Positions 12,073 through 23,872 of a stretch of 64,000 bases of DNA are shown here, in pieces. Every line of letters starts with the position of its first letter. Position 1 is the first letter of the stretch. This DNA is from Euonymus europaeus (taxonomy: Eukaryota; Streptophyta; Magnoliopsida; Celastrales; Celastraceae), in assembly GCA_963580455.1 (NCBI GenBank), contig OY756963.1, forward strand, positions 19,487,555 to 19,551,554, given 5' to 3'. Both the position numbers and the translations under genes were made by a program. The notes below the pieces were generated by a model, which was given only the letters and a program-made list of their open reading frames with translations, was not told where the DNA came from and did no database searches.

Positions 12073-15000
12073 TCAAGCTCGTCCATCCCACTCTTCATAA
12101 AACTCTTTCAGAAACTCTTCCATGAACTTGTGCCTTTTCTCAGCTCTCCTTTCACCAGCCTGAAAATTTTATCCACAACCACCCATAAATTTTAAGTGAT
12201 AAAGCAATGCAGCTAGCCTTTTAATTAAATGCCCATACCTTTGTTTTCATCAAATCCTTCAGTTTGAGAAGTTTTTCATGAAAGTGATTCACAGTGGTTT
12301 GCTCCTCTTTCTTCATATACTGTTCTTTGGACAGATCGGACCGCGGTTTAATGGCAGGATCATGAAGCACTCTGTTCCTACTCCCACCAAAAGTAAAGCA
12401 GCGAGCAATTCCTTGAAATGTGAAATGGGGAAAAAAAAACCCATGTCACAAGACAGCAAGTCAAATCAATGTATCACCATGAGGAGTTCCAATTCACTAT
12501 ATATGCTGAATTGGATTGTAAACAACTTTTGAGCACAAGGCTTCCTCAATGGGCGGGATCAAGGATAAACAAGATGTAGGTACTATGCAGTATGCAGCCT
12601 TCCCCCACATGAGATATGCCGAGTTCAAATATAAAACTAGTGCACAAGTAAACTAAACAAAATGTGTTCCCTCCCTCCCCCCCACCCCATCAAAGCTTTT
12701 ATCCCAAACAATTTGGGATCCGCCACATGAATCCATAAGAGAAATCAATTTTGAATGGACTTCCTGGATTCTCTTTTGCCATTCATTCCTATATAAAACA
12801 ACCCTCTCGAGTCTCTACAAATGCTGTAAATAATGACTTCAAATCAACCACTATGGCATACCAATAGCTCCAATTGCATCAAGGCGATCAGCATCTTGTA
12901 CAACACCAAACTCAGGATGCATTTCACCAATTGCATGCCCCGCAATTTCATCTTTGAAACCTGAAATTGGTAAGTATGTTATACAAAATCCTGTCCACTT
13001 CCATGTCCACTAATATAAAATTGTGAAAGTAAACAAGATCGTCAATGAAGGTCATAAGTTTGACGCTTCAGAATCATATCATGGTTGGTTGCAAACAATA
13101 AGCAAAGGTAATTGTACATAACACAGCTTGATAAACATTTGTTGAGACTTTATTCAGTGACTAATAATCAAAGCTTTGAGATCATTTTTATTAGGAGAAG
13201 CTCAAACTTATTAATTTTGAGTATTTCATTTTTGCAAGAATTAAGTCAAATTGCTGTCAGGGCATGCTTGGTTTATGACGACTATAATGTAGCTTCTGAC
13301 AGATAACAAATACTTAAAATTGATCTCTGAGAAGATTTTTCGCACGCCGAGGATGAGATATTAATAAATGAATATGTACAATGGTTTATGTTTTAGCCAA
13401 ACACTTGTTAGAGTGGCATCATAAAAAAAATACCAGCAAAAATTCAAATTCTATTTAAGATGATATTAGCTATTGTAATACACTTTATTTATTTATGCCA
13501 ATAACAAAATAACAATGAATGTGACATGTGGCATAAATCAAGCCAAAGTGAGAAGTTTACAGGCAATAATACTCAATGGACTTACCCATTCCTCTTATAA
13601 TTCTTAGAATTTTTATCCTTTTGCTTTCCTCCACTTTCTCTTTCCTCAAGAAATTTTCAACAATCTGCTCCTCAGATGGATCTCTAAATGCCAGAGAAGC
13701 AGGTCAAACATCCGGTCATAACAACAACAACAACAACAAAAAAGCAAAATAAACTGGAGAATAGAAGAAAATGATAATAGACGAAAAGCGCAAGAGAACA
13801 CAGGGACAGCACTTGATCATTATCCGAGGTTGAGCTAGTATTGTCAAAACGCAAAAGGCCCTAGACCCTTCAAATGACCGAGGCGCACGCCCAACAGAAG
13901 CAAGGCTCAACTTTTATTTAAAAAATATAAATATATGTATGTAATTGTAATATAAAAACTAAATAATTAACTAAGCCTAGGTGCCTGCCTCTTGCCTGTT
14001 CGCCTAGGCATCGCCTGACGATTAAGGCGAGGGCCCCACCTCACCTTGCCCAGCACGCGAGGCGCACGTCCATGAGTCATGACAAAACTGGGTTGAGCAA
14101 CTTAAACTTCAGGGTGTCTGGACATATGCATGCATAATTGCATATTATACTTTAATGTTGAATGAATCTATTAAAAAATTAAAACGGCCTGAGTAGAGAA
14201 ATTATACATATGTGAACCAAGATGAAGCATATATATATATATGTGAAAAACCACCCAAAATTTAATATTAATAATTTAGTATATCACACAGAATGTATTT
14301 AATAACAAAACATGAAGCGCAAGGGAAAAACTCACAGGTGCAGCTTGATTAAAACAGAAAACTACAAGAATAAATGTGTGAAGGCATGCTATAGTTAAGC
14401 TGAATTTGAATTTATCCAATTAAAAGAAATACAAACCTTAAGTATTTGTAGTCTCCTGCAAAGGGCAACCATAAACGCTCAATAGTTTTGCAGGGTGAGA
14501 TGAAGAAGGAAGATGCAGACACATACGAACAAGAGCCGATTAAAAATGAAAAGTTGTGAGTGTTAGATTCCAAGTACATGAACGTAAATTGAAGCAAATG
14601 CATGGACAAGGAGATGCAAAGGTATGCATTAGAGTATGCGAATCTCTGGCGTTATCATTTATGTTTTATGCGTTTACCAAATGAGTCATAAGATCATATG
14701 GTGATTTAAATGATGAATACTTCTACGAAGTTAAAAGTAAACGCAGGATGGAATGAGTTTTGACCTATATCATGGAGAAGTGCAGCAAGCTCTACCTGCA
14801 AACAAAACAAGCAATATTCAGACACAACACTATGAAAACATCCATCCAACCATGGCAGATAAATAGCATAATGAAGAAGTTGAGGTTCAACAACCAAAGA
14901 GATTCAACAAATCAGCAATCCCAACTATTTGGACAATCTGAGCATGGAATATTAAACCCATACCATACTAAGTTGTACATTTGTAAAATTGCGGGGGTGC

Positions 15001-15600
15001 AACCTAAGGTCATAGGATAATTTCTTGGAACCTAATATGAGGGATTAAGGTCAGCATTCAACCTGCGTGGGCAAGTGCCGCAGTAATCGTCTCGTGCACG
15101 AGGGTTATTTACATATTTTTTTACCATTTTATAAATCAATTCTGCAAACAGTTCAATTATTTCCAACAAAACGTCATAATCTATAGCCACATACTATTAA
15201 CGAAAAACCTAACCTAACTAGGCATACCATATGTGATAAAGAACACAAAATTGAAACCAAAATGGAATGAAACGAAACATTCAAGAGAGGAATGTACGAT
15301 TTCCATGGAGTCGGGGTCGGAAGAGAGGCCTTCCTCACAAGCCAGAGAAAGAGCGAGGTCCCTGACTCTCCAAACGTGAGCGGCGTCATGCGAAGCGTCG
15401 TTTCCTTTCATGGCTGTTTCCACCAAAGCCTCGGCCTTCTTCACTGTCTCGCTCTTCGCCATCTCTTCACGTCCACGGAAGTAAGACAATCGCCGGACAG
15501 CACTGGTTGGTGATGACTGAGGAATGCACTTGTTAATAAGGCACCGCTTCCCGCCGCCGGGGACCGAAATAGTCCAGTGAAATTTGACAAAATAACTCAT
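12073..15600 (-). CDS. HD-domain metal-dependent phosphohydrolase, YedJ-type
   Basis: On the minus strand, seven exons join in frame with GT-AG introns: 15600-15298, 14795-14765, 14455-14437, 13683-13586, 12960-12862, 12411-12239 and 12159-12073, giving 269 residues. The HD superfamily hydrolyses phosphate esters of nucleotides. The likely metal ligands are visible as H75 (SHDAAHVWRV), H109-D110 (LLHDIG) and D173 (VVQDADRLDAIGAIG), followed by IARCFTFGG and the C-terminal HFHEKLLKL...KRHKFMEEF region. It resembles plant proteins such as At1g26160/At2g23820 and bacterial YedJ; the substrate is unknown. The first 46 residues before a second Met (codon 15462-15460) are basic and Ser/Arg-bearing, so they may be an organelle-targeting extension, or translation may start at that Met. 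Exons 2 and 3 are only 31 and 19 bases, so automatic annotation may miss them. Confidence 0.88.
12688..12790. repeat. SINE-like dispersed repeat fragment in HD-gene intron
   Basis: The phrase CAAAGCTTTTATCCCAAAC followed by TTTGGGATC and CACATGAATCC is a motif common in dispersed plant repeats. A related copy lies at about 59111-59190 (AAGCCTTTTTCTAAACTG, TTTGGGGTTGGCTGCATGAATCC, AGAAATCAAT), and a short piece occurs near 54310. The shared ending ATGAATCC..AGAAATCAAT supports common origin. Family assignment is tentative. Confidence 0.4.
13837..14090. mobile_element. Non-autonomous hAT-type element in HD-gene intron, 8-bp duplication
   Basis: The insert is flanked by the perfect direct repeat GGTTGAGC at 13829-13836 and 14091-14098. 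Its ends are imperfect inverted repeats (TAGTATTGTCA at the left; the right end reads CAGTTTTGTCA on the other strand, 9 of 11 matching). The 8-bp duplication and CAG-type end indicate hAT. The body is GC-rich and full of AGGCG and CGCCT words (GAGGCGCACG, GCCTAGG, GGCGAGG), like the other GGCG-rich hAT elements near 56.5 and 57.4 kb. It sits in the intron between exons 3 and 4. Confidence 0.7.
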
Positions 15601-16257
15601 TTTACAAACAATTTTATCTAACTATTAACCCTTTTTTAAAAAAAATAATTTGCAACTTTTTGGCCATCAAAAGTTTACAAATACCCCCTCCGGACACATT
15701 TGCACAAATAAATCAGCAATTCAAATTTTAAAAATTCAATCAAAACCGAAACGCAAGCAAGAGAATAGTTACACAAACTAGTAAAGAGGGGAAAGAATAA
15801 AGAAGGACTCTATTGTTCATTGCATCGATCACTCCAATTCAGGATTGGTTTTTGCAAAAATTTTGTCTATTAACGTCATTGTTCATTGCATCAATCATGG
15901 GAACGGGTAAGCCATTATTGTTTGTTGATTCTGCACTTCCTTATCTGTTAATGATATCGATCAGAAAGAACGAGAAAAGGTTTTGGGTCTGCTAGTTGTA
16001 GCAAATGAATGAATGCATGTCCCTCTTCTTTGATTGTTTGCTAGTTTTCTGGTTGTACAATATTAAAATCTAGTTTTTGGCTTGGTTTTCGGTTTATTTG
16101 GGTTGTATAGAGTATTCGTATATAGATTAAATTTAATTATTCTAGGGTTTATGAAATATAAAATTACCAGGTTTTAGGAATTTGGTATTGAGTTTTGTGG
16201 TTTGTTATCATTTTTTGATTAGAATAGCTGAAAGCTGTGTGGATTTATGTGTGATTT
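15601..16257. other. Upstream region of the HD gene, no gene seen
   Basis: The HD-gene promoter should lie here on the minus strand. No convincing TATA box or other gene was recognised. A direct repeat built on ATTGTTCATTGCATC occurs at about 15811 and 15878. Confidence 0.35.
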
Positions 16258-16765
16258 GTTTAAGGATTTTGTTGAGTGTAGGCAAGGATTTTGTTTAGTG
16301 CAGGTAAGTATTATGTGTAGTTCAGGTAAGGAATTTATTTAGAGCATAATATGATTGTTTAAAGCAAAATAAGATGTTATTTAGAGCAAGTAGAGATTTG
16401 GCTTAAAACAGTTATGTATTTTGTTTAGAGTAGTTAAAGTTTTATTTATAACATAATGGTTTGCCTAGGTTTTATGTTGAGAGTTGTTTGGATTTATGTG
16501 TAGGTAAGAATTTTGTTTAGAACATAATAGGATGTTGTATAGAGTAGTTATTGCTTTGGTAAGAACAATTTTGATTTTGTTTATAATAGTTTTAGTTATG
16601 TTTATAACAGATTTAGTTTTGTTTAGAATTGTTTTAATTTTGTTTATAAACAATAAAGGTTTTGTTTGGAACAGTTAAGCTTTGTATGTCACAGTCTAGG
16701 CTTTGTTTAGCACTTTTGGTGGTTTGTTTAGTGTAACATTTTAATTTATGTTTAGAACAGTTTAG
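16258..16765. repeat. Degenerate short-period repeat built on TTTTGTTTAGAACAGTT
   Basis: Roughly fifteen imperfect copies of a 25-35 base unit (TTTTGTTTAG, then AACAGTT or AGTAGTT, then a variable TAGG/AAGG tail) follow one another. The same unit recurs at about 17437-17525 and 18645-18805, on both sides of the DUF1985 pseudogene segments. Spacing is irregular, so this is an old or slippage-prone array rather than a clean satellite. Confidence 0.6.
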
Positions 16766-16820
16766 AATTAAAACTTCTAACATTTGGCGTACTCAATTGT
16801 GTGTTTATCATCTATACTAA

Positions 16821-18590
16821 ATGGAATACAAGATAAGAAAGGCATACATATTTCCATCAAAGGATAATGCCCTTTGTAGACTCAATCAAGCATTATGCCT
16901 CATAAGATCAGAAGAACTTGAGAAATTAAACAACTTGGAGCAGTTTAAGAATTATTGTTTTGGAAAGTTCCTAGACATCAAGGTACCAAAAACCATCCCC
17001 ATCTGATACAGTAGGTTCTCTTTCTTCAAGTGAGAGCTCCAAAGGATGAATTTGAAGGGTGAATGGTGTTTAGACCATGTGGGAAAATGGTCACATTCTC
17101 TATTAAGGAGTTTAACCTAATCACGGGGCTTAGATTTTCCCCGACTGCCATACTTGGATCCATTACCATAACTTGGGCAGTTTAGCATTGTTGATATAGT
17201 TTTTAGAGGAAAAACACTAATATCATGCAAGGAACTCAAAAAAAAAGGTTCATTGCATGCAACGAGGAAGAGATGAAGTGCAAGCTGACACTGATTTACT
17301 TTGTTGAGGTGCTACTACTTGGTAAGGAAACCAAGCTCTCCATTGACCTGAATTGGTTGAATTTAGTTCTAGACTTGCCAAAATTCAATGAGTTTCCATG
17401 GGCATGAAAAGTTCAGTGTATGTATTCACTTAATGTTTTGGTTTAGAATAGTTGCATATTTTATTTAGAATTGAATATTTTAGGTTTATAATAAATATAG
17501 ACTTGTTTAGAACCTTTAGGATTTAGAAAAAAAAAGTTATGTTCATGTTTATTGAACTTATACACTTATCTCATTATCTTGCTTCATATATGGGCTTACG
17601 GGGTTGTCCCACATTTGTGTGAATGTTTTGTTTAGGGGGATGGAGACCTACATCCACGGATGTTGAAGTGGTCTCCAACTATATCCTCCAAGCCTAGTAC
17701 AGTTGATCACATGCTGAACATTAATGACTTTGGGTCTGTTTGTTATCCAATTGTATTTCACAGCTTAAAGCTGTGAAAAAAGCTGTGCTTTTAGCTGTAA
17801 AAAATGTTGTGTAAAAAGTTGTGGGGTCCACAACTTTAAGCTGTGTAAAATGCTGTGCGGTGTTTGGTTCACGTTTTTTACATTAGCCTTTTGTTATGAT
17901 ATTTTATATGAAATGACAAAAAGGGTATTGTAATAAAAGAGTAATAATATTGAATAAAATTTTTTAATTAGACACATAACTAAAATTCTTACATGACATT
18001 TTAGAAATATTTGTAACACACAATAATTTTATAAAGACTAATGTGCATTAAATAGTAAATTAGCTATTTCCTTTGGTGCTGTTTTTAGAACTTAGAACAC
18101 ATAATTAATAAAGAAACAAAAAATCAAAAGTTAATTGAAGTCGCAAAATCCACCTTTTACAACTGTGTTTCTCCTTCCTCTTTTTCTTGTACCCAGCAGC
18201 AACTCTCTCCAATCAAAATAAAATATTACACAGATGAGGAGAGGAGGAGGAGGGGCATGATTGTCCACCGCACTTTTGAAAACCTAAAACGCAATAAAAC
18301 GTTGTATGAGAACAACATCTCATTCACGAGAGCTAAACGCGGTGCAAAATGCGGTATAAAACGCGATTTTCAACAAATGTTTGGTATTACCTGCATTTGT
18401 TATGGGTCCCACAGCTTTAAGCTGTGGGAAACGCATAACAAACGCAGCCTTTGAGGTCCATGAAAATCTATTCTTATCATCATTGGCTGAGACGGAGGAG
18501 CAGTACACCCATTTTTATGTATGCATAAGTGTTAAGGCACAAGTGTTCAGGATTGAAAGCCCAAATAGCACACCTATCAATCACAAAGCT
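16821..18590 (+). pseudogene. DUF1985-domain (Kaonashi/Ulp1-type MULE-associated) pseudogene
   Basis: Separated pieces read as parts of the plant DUF1985 domain: LRSEELEKL-like start then FGKFLDIK (16821-17004), VTFSIKEFNLITGLRF in another frame (about 17087-17135), KCKLTLIYFVEVLLLGKE...LNWLNLVLDLPKFNEFPW (17225-17404), then PRMLKWSPT (about 17658-17690). In plants this domain is typically found in open reading frames carried by Kaonashi-type Mutator-like elements, with Ulp1-like proteases. Stops and frame changes separate the pieces, and a Tourist-like element is inserted at 17732-18449. No Ulp1 protease part or terminal repeats were found. The family call rests on remembered motif similarity. 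Confidence 0.6.
17732..18449. mobile_element. Tourist/PIF-Harbinger-like MITE inside the DUF1985 pseudogene
   Basis: The left end is GGGTCTGTTTGTTAT and the right end, on the other strand, is GGCTGCGTTTGTTAT (12 of 15 matching). Flanks are TTT at 17729-17731 and 18450-18452, a 3-bp duplication as in PIF/Harbinger elements, although those favour TTA/TAA. Subterminal CACAGCTTTAAGCTGTG palindromes occur near both ends. Flanking sequence on the two sides reads as one continuous peptide (LNIND...EVHENLF), supporting insertion into a pre-existing pseudogene. No transposase. Confidence 0.7.
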
Positions 18591-18805
18591 TGAAGAAAGA
18601 CAAGAACTGAAGCGGTGTTGGTATGTATAAATTTTTATGATGTGCTATTCATGTTTAGCACAATTTTTACAAGAATTTACTTTCTATTGAGAACAGTTTG
18701 CTTTCAATTTAGAAGAGTTAATTTTTATTTGGAACAATTTACTTTTTGTTGAGAACAGTTTCTTTTCTATTTAAAAGAGTTTGCTTTCTGTCTAGAACAG
18801 TTTAA

Positions 18806-19405
18806 TGAATTGTCAATAGTTTTTGTTCTTAACTGGGGAGTTTGCAATTTTATTGTGTGGTTACTCAGGAAATTGGGAATTCTTCCTTTACTCTCTTGAA
18901 AATCATAAAGTTATGCTGATATGGGTCTCATCAATCTCTCTTTTAGGGTTTAATCATAGAGTTCTGCTGATGGGTCTCATCTCTCTTCTAGGGTTTAATA
19001 TGAAAGTTTGAATTATATAGCAATTTTTCATACTCACATATCATAAGTTTGATATGTCATTTGGTTTGGGAAGAAATTAAGACACATATCATTCGAATCC
19101 TCCTTTGTTTTTGGGTGCAACTAGAGACTACGATTATAAATTAACTACTTGTTCGACAAAGATTTCACAAGTAAGAGAGTGCTATAAAGAGGATTTCAGG
19201 AAATCCTTACAAGAAAGGAGCATGTAGAGGTAAGTTATAAGTTTAACTTGGCAGGAATCTTAACAAGCAATTAAATTGGTAATAATGCTCAATCACAATG
19301 TGAAGGCAAGACAATTCCTGGATCCACCAATGTTATTACATACCATTGTTGAATGTAATCAAACTTGTAAAGCATATTTTAGTAATAAACTTTTGAAGCA
19401 TATTT
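18806..19405. other. AT-rich gap with a two-copy short repeat
   Basis: A roughly 40-base unit (CTGATATGGGTCTCATC...TTTAGGGTTTAAT) is repeated at about 18916-18960 and 18966-19003. Nothing else was recognised. Confidence 0.4.
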
Positions 19406-19805
19406 CATGTAACCAAGGTTATTAAAATTGGGTTGGCCAGTTTAAAGTGCCAAATATGTAATTTGGCTATCCGAATTTTGAAAAGCTTAACCAAGTGATG
19501 AGACTAAAACAAATTAACACACAAAAACATATTTCTAGGTAACCAAGATTATTAAAATTTTCCTCAAAAAAAAAAAGATTATTAAAATTGGACTTGTCAA
19601 TTCGAAGTGTCAAATATGCAATTTGGCTAGCCAAAATTTGAAAAATTTGACCGATTGATGACACTGAAACAAATTAACATGCAAAAACATGTTTCCATGT
19701 AACCAAGGTTATTAAATTGGACTGGCCAGTTCAAAGTGTAAAATATGCAAGTTGGCTGTTTGAGTTTGAAAAACCTAACCAATTGATGAGATTGAAACAA
19801 ATTCA
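19406..19805. repeat. Three-copy tandem repeat, unit about 130-160 bp
   Basis: Units begin at CATGTAACCAAGGTTATTAA (19406), TAGGTAACCAAGATTATTAA (about 19535) and CATGTAACCAAGGTTATTAA (19696). Each continues through AAATATGCAATTTGGCT, TTTGAAAA and GATGAGACT..AAACAAATT. The second unit contains an internal A-run and a repeated AGATTATTAAAATT. No coding role seen. Confidence 0.75.
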
Positions 19806-22160
19806 ATGTTTGGAAGATTGAACTTTAACATTTTATTTTTCGATAACTTAAATGAAACATGGATAATTTTTAGGTGATTACATGTACTCTTGATCAGTCT
19901 AAACTCAGTATCAAACACATACTCACCCTATCATGTCCCAATCATTGATAGAGAAGCCATTGGCCCGTAACTTCCGTCACAAGGTGTGTTGGACTTGAGA
20001 AAGCCTAGATCGATTGCGTCGTTTGGCATCCAAGTCTTAGCTCTGATCGCCCACCACGACAGAGTTAACTGGCAATCAGAGGATCGAAAATTATTTGGGG
20101 GCTGTTACACGGTGAGGTTCCACCTCACCAATTATCGATTGCAGCATAAGCAATAGAGTGTTGCTTGTGTTGCTATCGTAGTGAAATAAGAGATTTTTTT
20201 CATTTCAATCCTTATCAAACGGGTCCGACCTCCGATGACTATTTTTCCCGGGAAAGGGGGTGAAACATGTAGAGCTCAGTATGGTCAATCTTTCTATGGC
20301 GGTGGATGACGTAAGCTTGGATGGAGGTGATCAAATTGGCCGAGTGCTTTACAACGTGATTCTATCACAATAGTCGCATTTTATTGACAATTGATGGTAA
20401 AAAATAATATGTCAAGATTGGGAGCTTCAATTTGATAGGTCATCAGACCAAACGATGGCCAAAAGACTGAGGAGGGTGGTGGCTATATTTTTCTAGTTGG
20501 GAAAGAAGGTGTAGGTGAAAGAAAACAAGATTTCATGATTTAGTTTGTAATTTATGAAACATTCAATGTAAATACTGTAATTTATGAAGTAATATTAATT
20601 TTTCTTTATTTTTTTATATGTCAAACCATTTTTATCACCTCACTTCAAATATTTTTAACTCCCCTCACTTCGTCACCTTAGTGGGTCGAAATACAATACA
20701 CAAACGACATCGTTTTGCAGTGATTATCGGGTCCAAGCAGTTGCTTTCGCATGAATCACACTTGATGCAATTTTTTCCTGGAACCTTCGAGAAAATTGTC
20801 AAACAGGGACTATGTATCCAATGCACTCAATTTCTTGCATTACGTTATCAAAGCCCATAGATTAAAATGCACCAGCACGACTAAATACCAGGTCTAATGA
20901 AACCTATATACAGAAACTTCAAAGCGTGTTGATTTCTAAGCAAATACAAAATTAAAAGACGTGTTCAGATTATCCTTATTAATTTACTAAGTCAAATGGA
21001 TTAAGAAAACCCATTATTTATTCTTGGCTCGATTTTACAAAATTGAGACAGTAATGAAGATGTATCTGATAGGATTAAAAATGAGAGAATGAAGTCGATG
21101 AGTTTATGCGAGATTTTATGCGGTCAAAAGATCCGCTTAAGATTAAGCGAAAAGTTAGGAGTTAATTATATGACTCGATCACGATGATGTATTTAAGATA
21201 CAACGTATCCAAAAAAATATACAAGTAGTGAAAATGTGAATGTTTCGTTAGATGTGTGATCATACGAAGAATGATAAGAAATGAGATTTTTATATTTAAG
21301 TTATGACTAGCAACAATTGAAGAGAGTAGTGCGACAGTGACAAGAATTGAGATTATTTGTATATGAAAGAATAATAAGTGAAGAGGAATATTTTCTTTTT
21401 TATTTGAACTGGTTTAAAAATATGTGAATTTATGAGTGACGAAAGTATGATTGTAAATACAAATTAAATTAATAGCAGAAATAAACACACATTGTGGATT
21501 CTTGTTAATTTTCTCATAGACTCACGTAATCTACTCCTTATTTTTTGAATAAAGACGCAGATGATGAGGAGGAGGTTATTGGCTAGCTATATATGAATCC
21601 AAATTGCATACCTTTGACTATGGTTGCCCTCTAATCAATTCCTTGTATGTATTTATATATTTATATAAATTAATATGATCGATTGAGTTGGATCTTCTAG
21701 CAATATTAATTTCACCACCTCGATCTTATGCCGCACATATATATAGAATAAATATTAAAGGAAAATAAAAAAAACCTTACTTCTCCAATGATATATTTAT
21801 ATACATATATAACGACTCTGATATGTAGCAAATCAAATCAAATCACGGCCACGTTGGATTCGTGGTGGGCAGCCACCATCCACACCGCACCCCCCACCCC
21901 CATATAGGGCATACAATCTCATTATCTCAATGCACAAGATCATGATCATGAATTCCAGCCATTAGATTATGATATGATCGCAAGTATTAGATTATGATTA
22001 TGATCGATCATGATTCAACCTTTAACAACCAAAATATCTATCATATAATAATTCAAACGGACGCAGTTCAACCTCTATCACTACAAACGAGTAACCCTAT
22101 ACTTGCGATTTAAACTGCTAGAATAACTAGAAGAAAAAAAAAGCCAGGGGTGTAGTATTT
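19806..22160. other. Intergenic stretch, nothing recognised
   Basis: This is about 2.3 kb of mostly AT-rich sequence. The part at about 19960-20300 has a higher GC content and could be an old transposon piece, but no motif was identified. No supported gene. Confidence 0.4.
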
Positions 22161-22164
22161 ACTA

Positions 22165-22830
22165 GCATTTACGACACTGCTGTTTACGAAAGTGTCGTAA
22201 GATTTGTAACAGCAGTTATTCGGGACAATTTCGTATCCACCCCTATTCGTGTCCACCCAACGTCCACCCCTCTTAATAATCGTTGAATCTTAAAACATAA
22301 TTACTGGCCTTTAAAAATGCTTAACAAAACTAAAAATATTTGACCCATTTAATTAAAATAACTAAAATAAAAAGACAATTACAATCCCAAAAAGTGCAAG
22401 AAAAACACATAATGAAAGGCCAATAAATTGTGAATGATAATAGAAGAGCGCAGCATTAGCAAGATCATCGGCAGTCAATTTCATCACCTGCAGATTAGCA
22501 TTCTTTAGTTCTGAAATTAAAAAGATACCCATAACATCTTAAAATTTCATCAATAATATTGATTATCGATCGAAAATTTGTTTCGTTAAAACCCTCGTAG
22601 GTAATCTAAACACTGATGGAAAACAAAATTCGTTGATAAAATTTTTTCGTCTATAAATTTCATCAATAATCTCTCGGCAAAAATAAAAAATTAATTTATG
22701 TCTGTAATCTTTCAACAAAAAATTATTATTTTAAATTTCATCAATAATCCATCGGCAAAAAAATAAAAAATATATATTTGTTCACAAAAAAAAAATGTTG
22801 TCATCATTTTGTTAAATTTTTCATTAGTAA
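22165..22830. mobile_element. CACTA-like remnant (subterminal repeats)
   Basis: A perfect 9-base inverted repeat, TACGACACT at 22170-22178 and AGTGTCGTA at 22191-22199, resembles the ACGACACT/AGTGTCGT words of plant CACTA subterminal regions. Further on, ATTTCATCAATAAT recurs at about 22546, 22656 and 22737, with ATCGGCAAAAA words nearby, again in the style of CACTA subterminal arrays. No CACTA terminus or transposase was located. Confidence 0.35.
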
Positions 22831-22846
22831 TAAGCTAAATTTTCAT

Positions 22847-23862
22847 GCGAATTTCTCGCATGAGGGAAAGTTGTGCGGGATCCATTTTCAGACCGTCGGA
22901 CGGTCTGGTAACATTTTTTTTTCTCCAGCTCTCATCTCTTAGAGTCTCGTCCCCTCCAACTCTCTCCCATACTCAGACGAAGAGCCCAAAACCCACGCAA
23001 ATCGTGGCAGCAACAACAACAACCCAAACAGCTCAAAGCTTGAACTGATTTCATACACAAAAGGGGACAAAGAAAAGAAATTACAAACACACAAACTTTT
23101 GACAATAATGCCAACCCTAATCTACATTCCAAGACCCAGCAAAACCAATCTCCACAATACAAACACAATTAACTCCCGCACGAATATACATTCCAGATTC
23201 TGTTGGCTTCCACCCTAATACCCAACCTTAATCTACATTCCAGATTCTGTTGACTTCCATCTTCTTTAACTCCTGCACGAATTAAAAAGCAAAACAAATA
23301 TGTTACAGAACATGTGTACTCTAAAGAAGGAAAACAAATCAAAATCTGGAGAAGAGAAGACTTACGCTTCGAAGTTGGGTGTTCTGAGCTTGTATCGGAA
23401 TCGATGAAGGTGAACCTGCGGTGAACTCGAATCGAAACTCAGAAGAAGACGAACGCAAGATTGCCGAGACAAAGTCCAAGGAGGAGAAGAAGAGATATAG
23501 ATTTAGGGGAGGGCGGATGTCTCTAGGTCGGAACTGTCTCGGCCAAATCTCGTAGAAGAAGACGAAGACTCGAAAGCTGAGACGAACTCGAAGGAGGAGA
23601 AGACGAGAGATCGAGATTGAGTCGATTTGCGTGGGTTTTCGCCTTGGTGTCTCTAATTCTAGGAGAGATGAGAGCTGCAGAACCGAATGTCTGGCTATGT
23701 GACGGAGGGGACGACCTTGAGTGAGCTGGAGAGAAATTTTGAATTGGAGAGATTTTTTTTTAAAAAAAAAAAAAGTTGCCAGACCGTCGGATTAATCCGA
23801 CTGTCTGGAAATGGATCCCGCACAACATAAGTTGTGCGGGATCCCTCATGCGAGAAATTCGC
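22847..23862. mobile_element. MULE-like long-TIR element A, 10-bp target duplication
   Basis: Both ends begin GCGAATTTCTCGCATGAGGG in inverted orientation and the inverted arms extend through GTTGTGCGGGATCC and the CAGACNGTCGG palindromes. The flanks are the perfect direct repeat AAATTTTCAT at 22837-22846 and 23863-23872. Long TIRs and a 9-11 bp duplication fit Mutator-like elements. The right arm contains an extra palindrome (GGATCCCGCACAAC then GTTGTGCGGGATCC) absent from the left arm. The interior is CT-rich at the left and GA-rich at the right, with no transposase. It is related to element B at 25251-27075. Confidence 0.8.
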
Positions 23863-23872
23863 AAATTTTCAT

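Noticed and set aside
15292..15513. Plus-strand frame over HD-gene exon 1
   Set aside because: Shadow of the minus-strand exon; the HD signature and splicing fit the minus strand.
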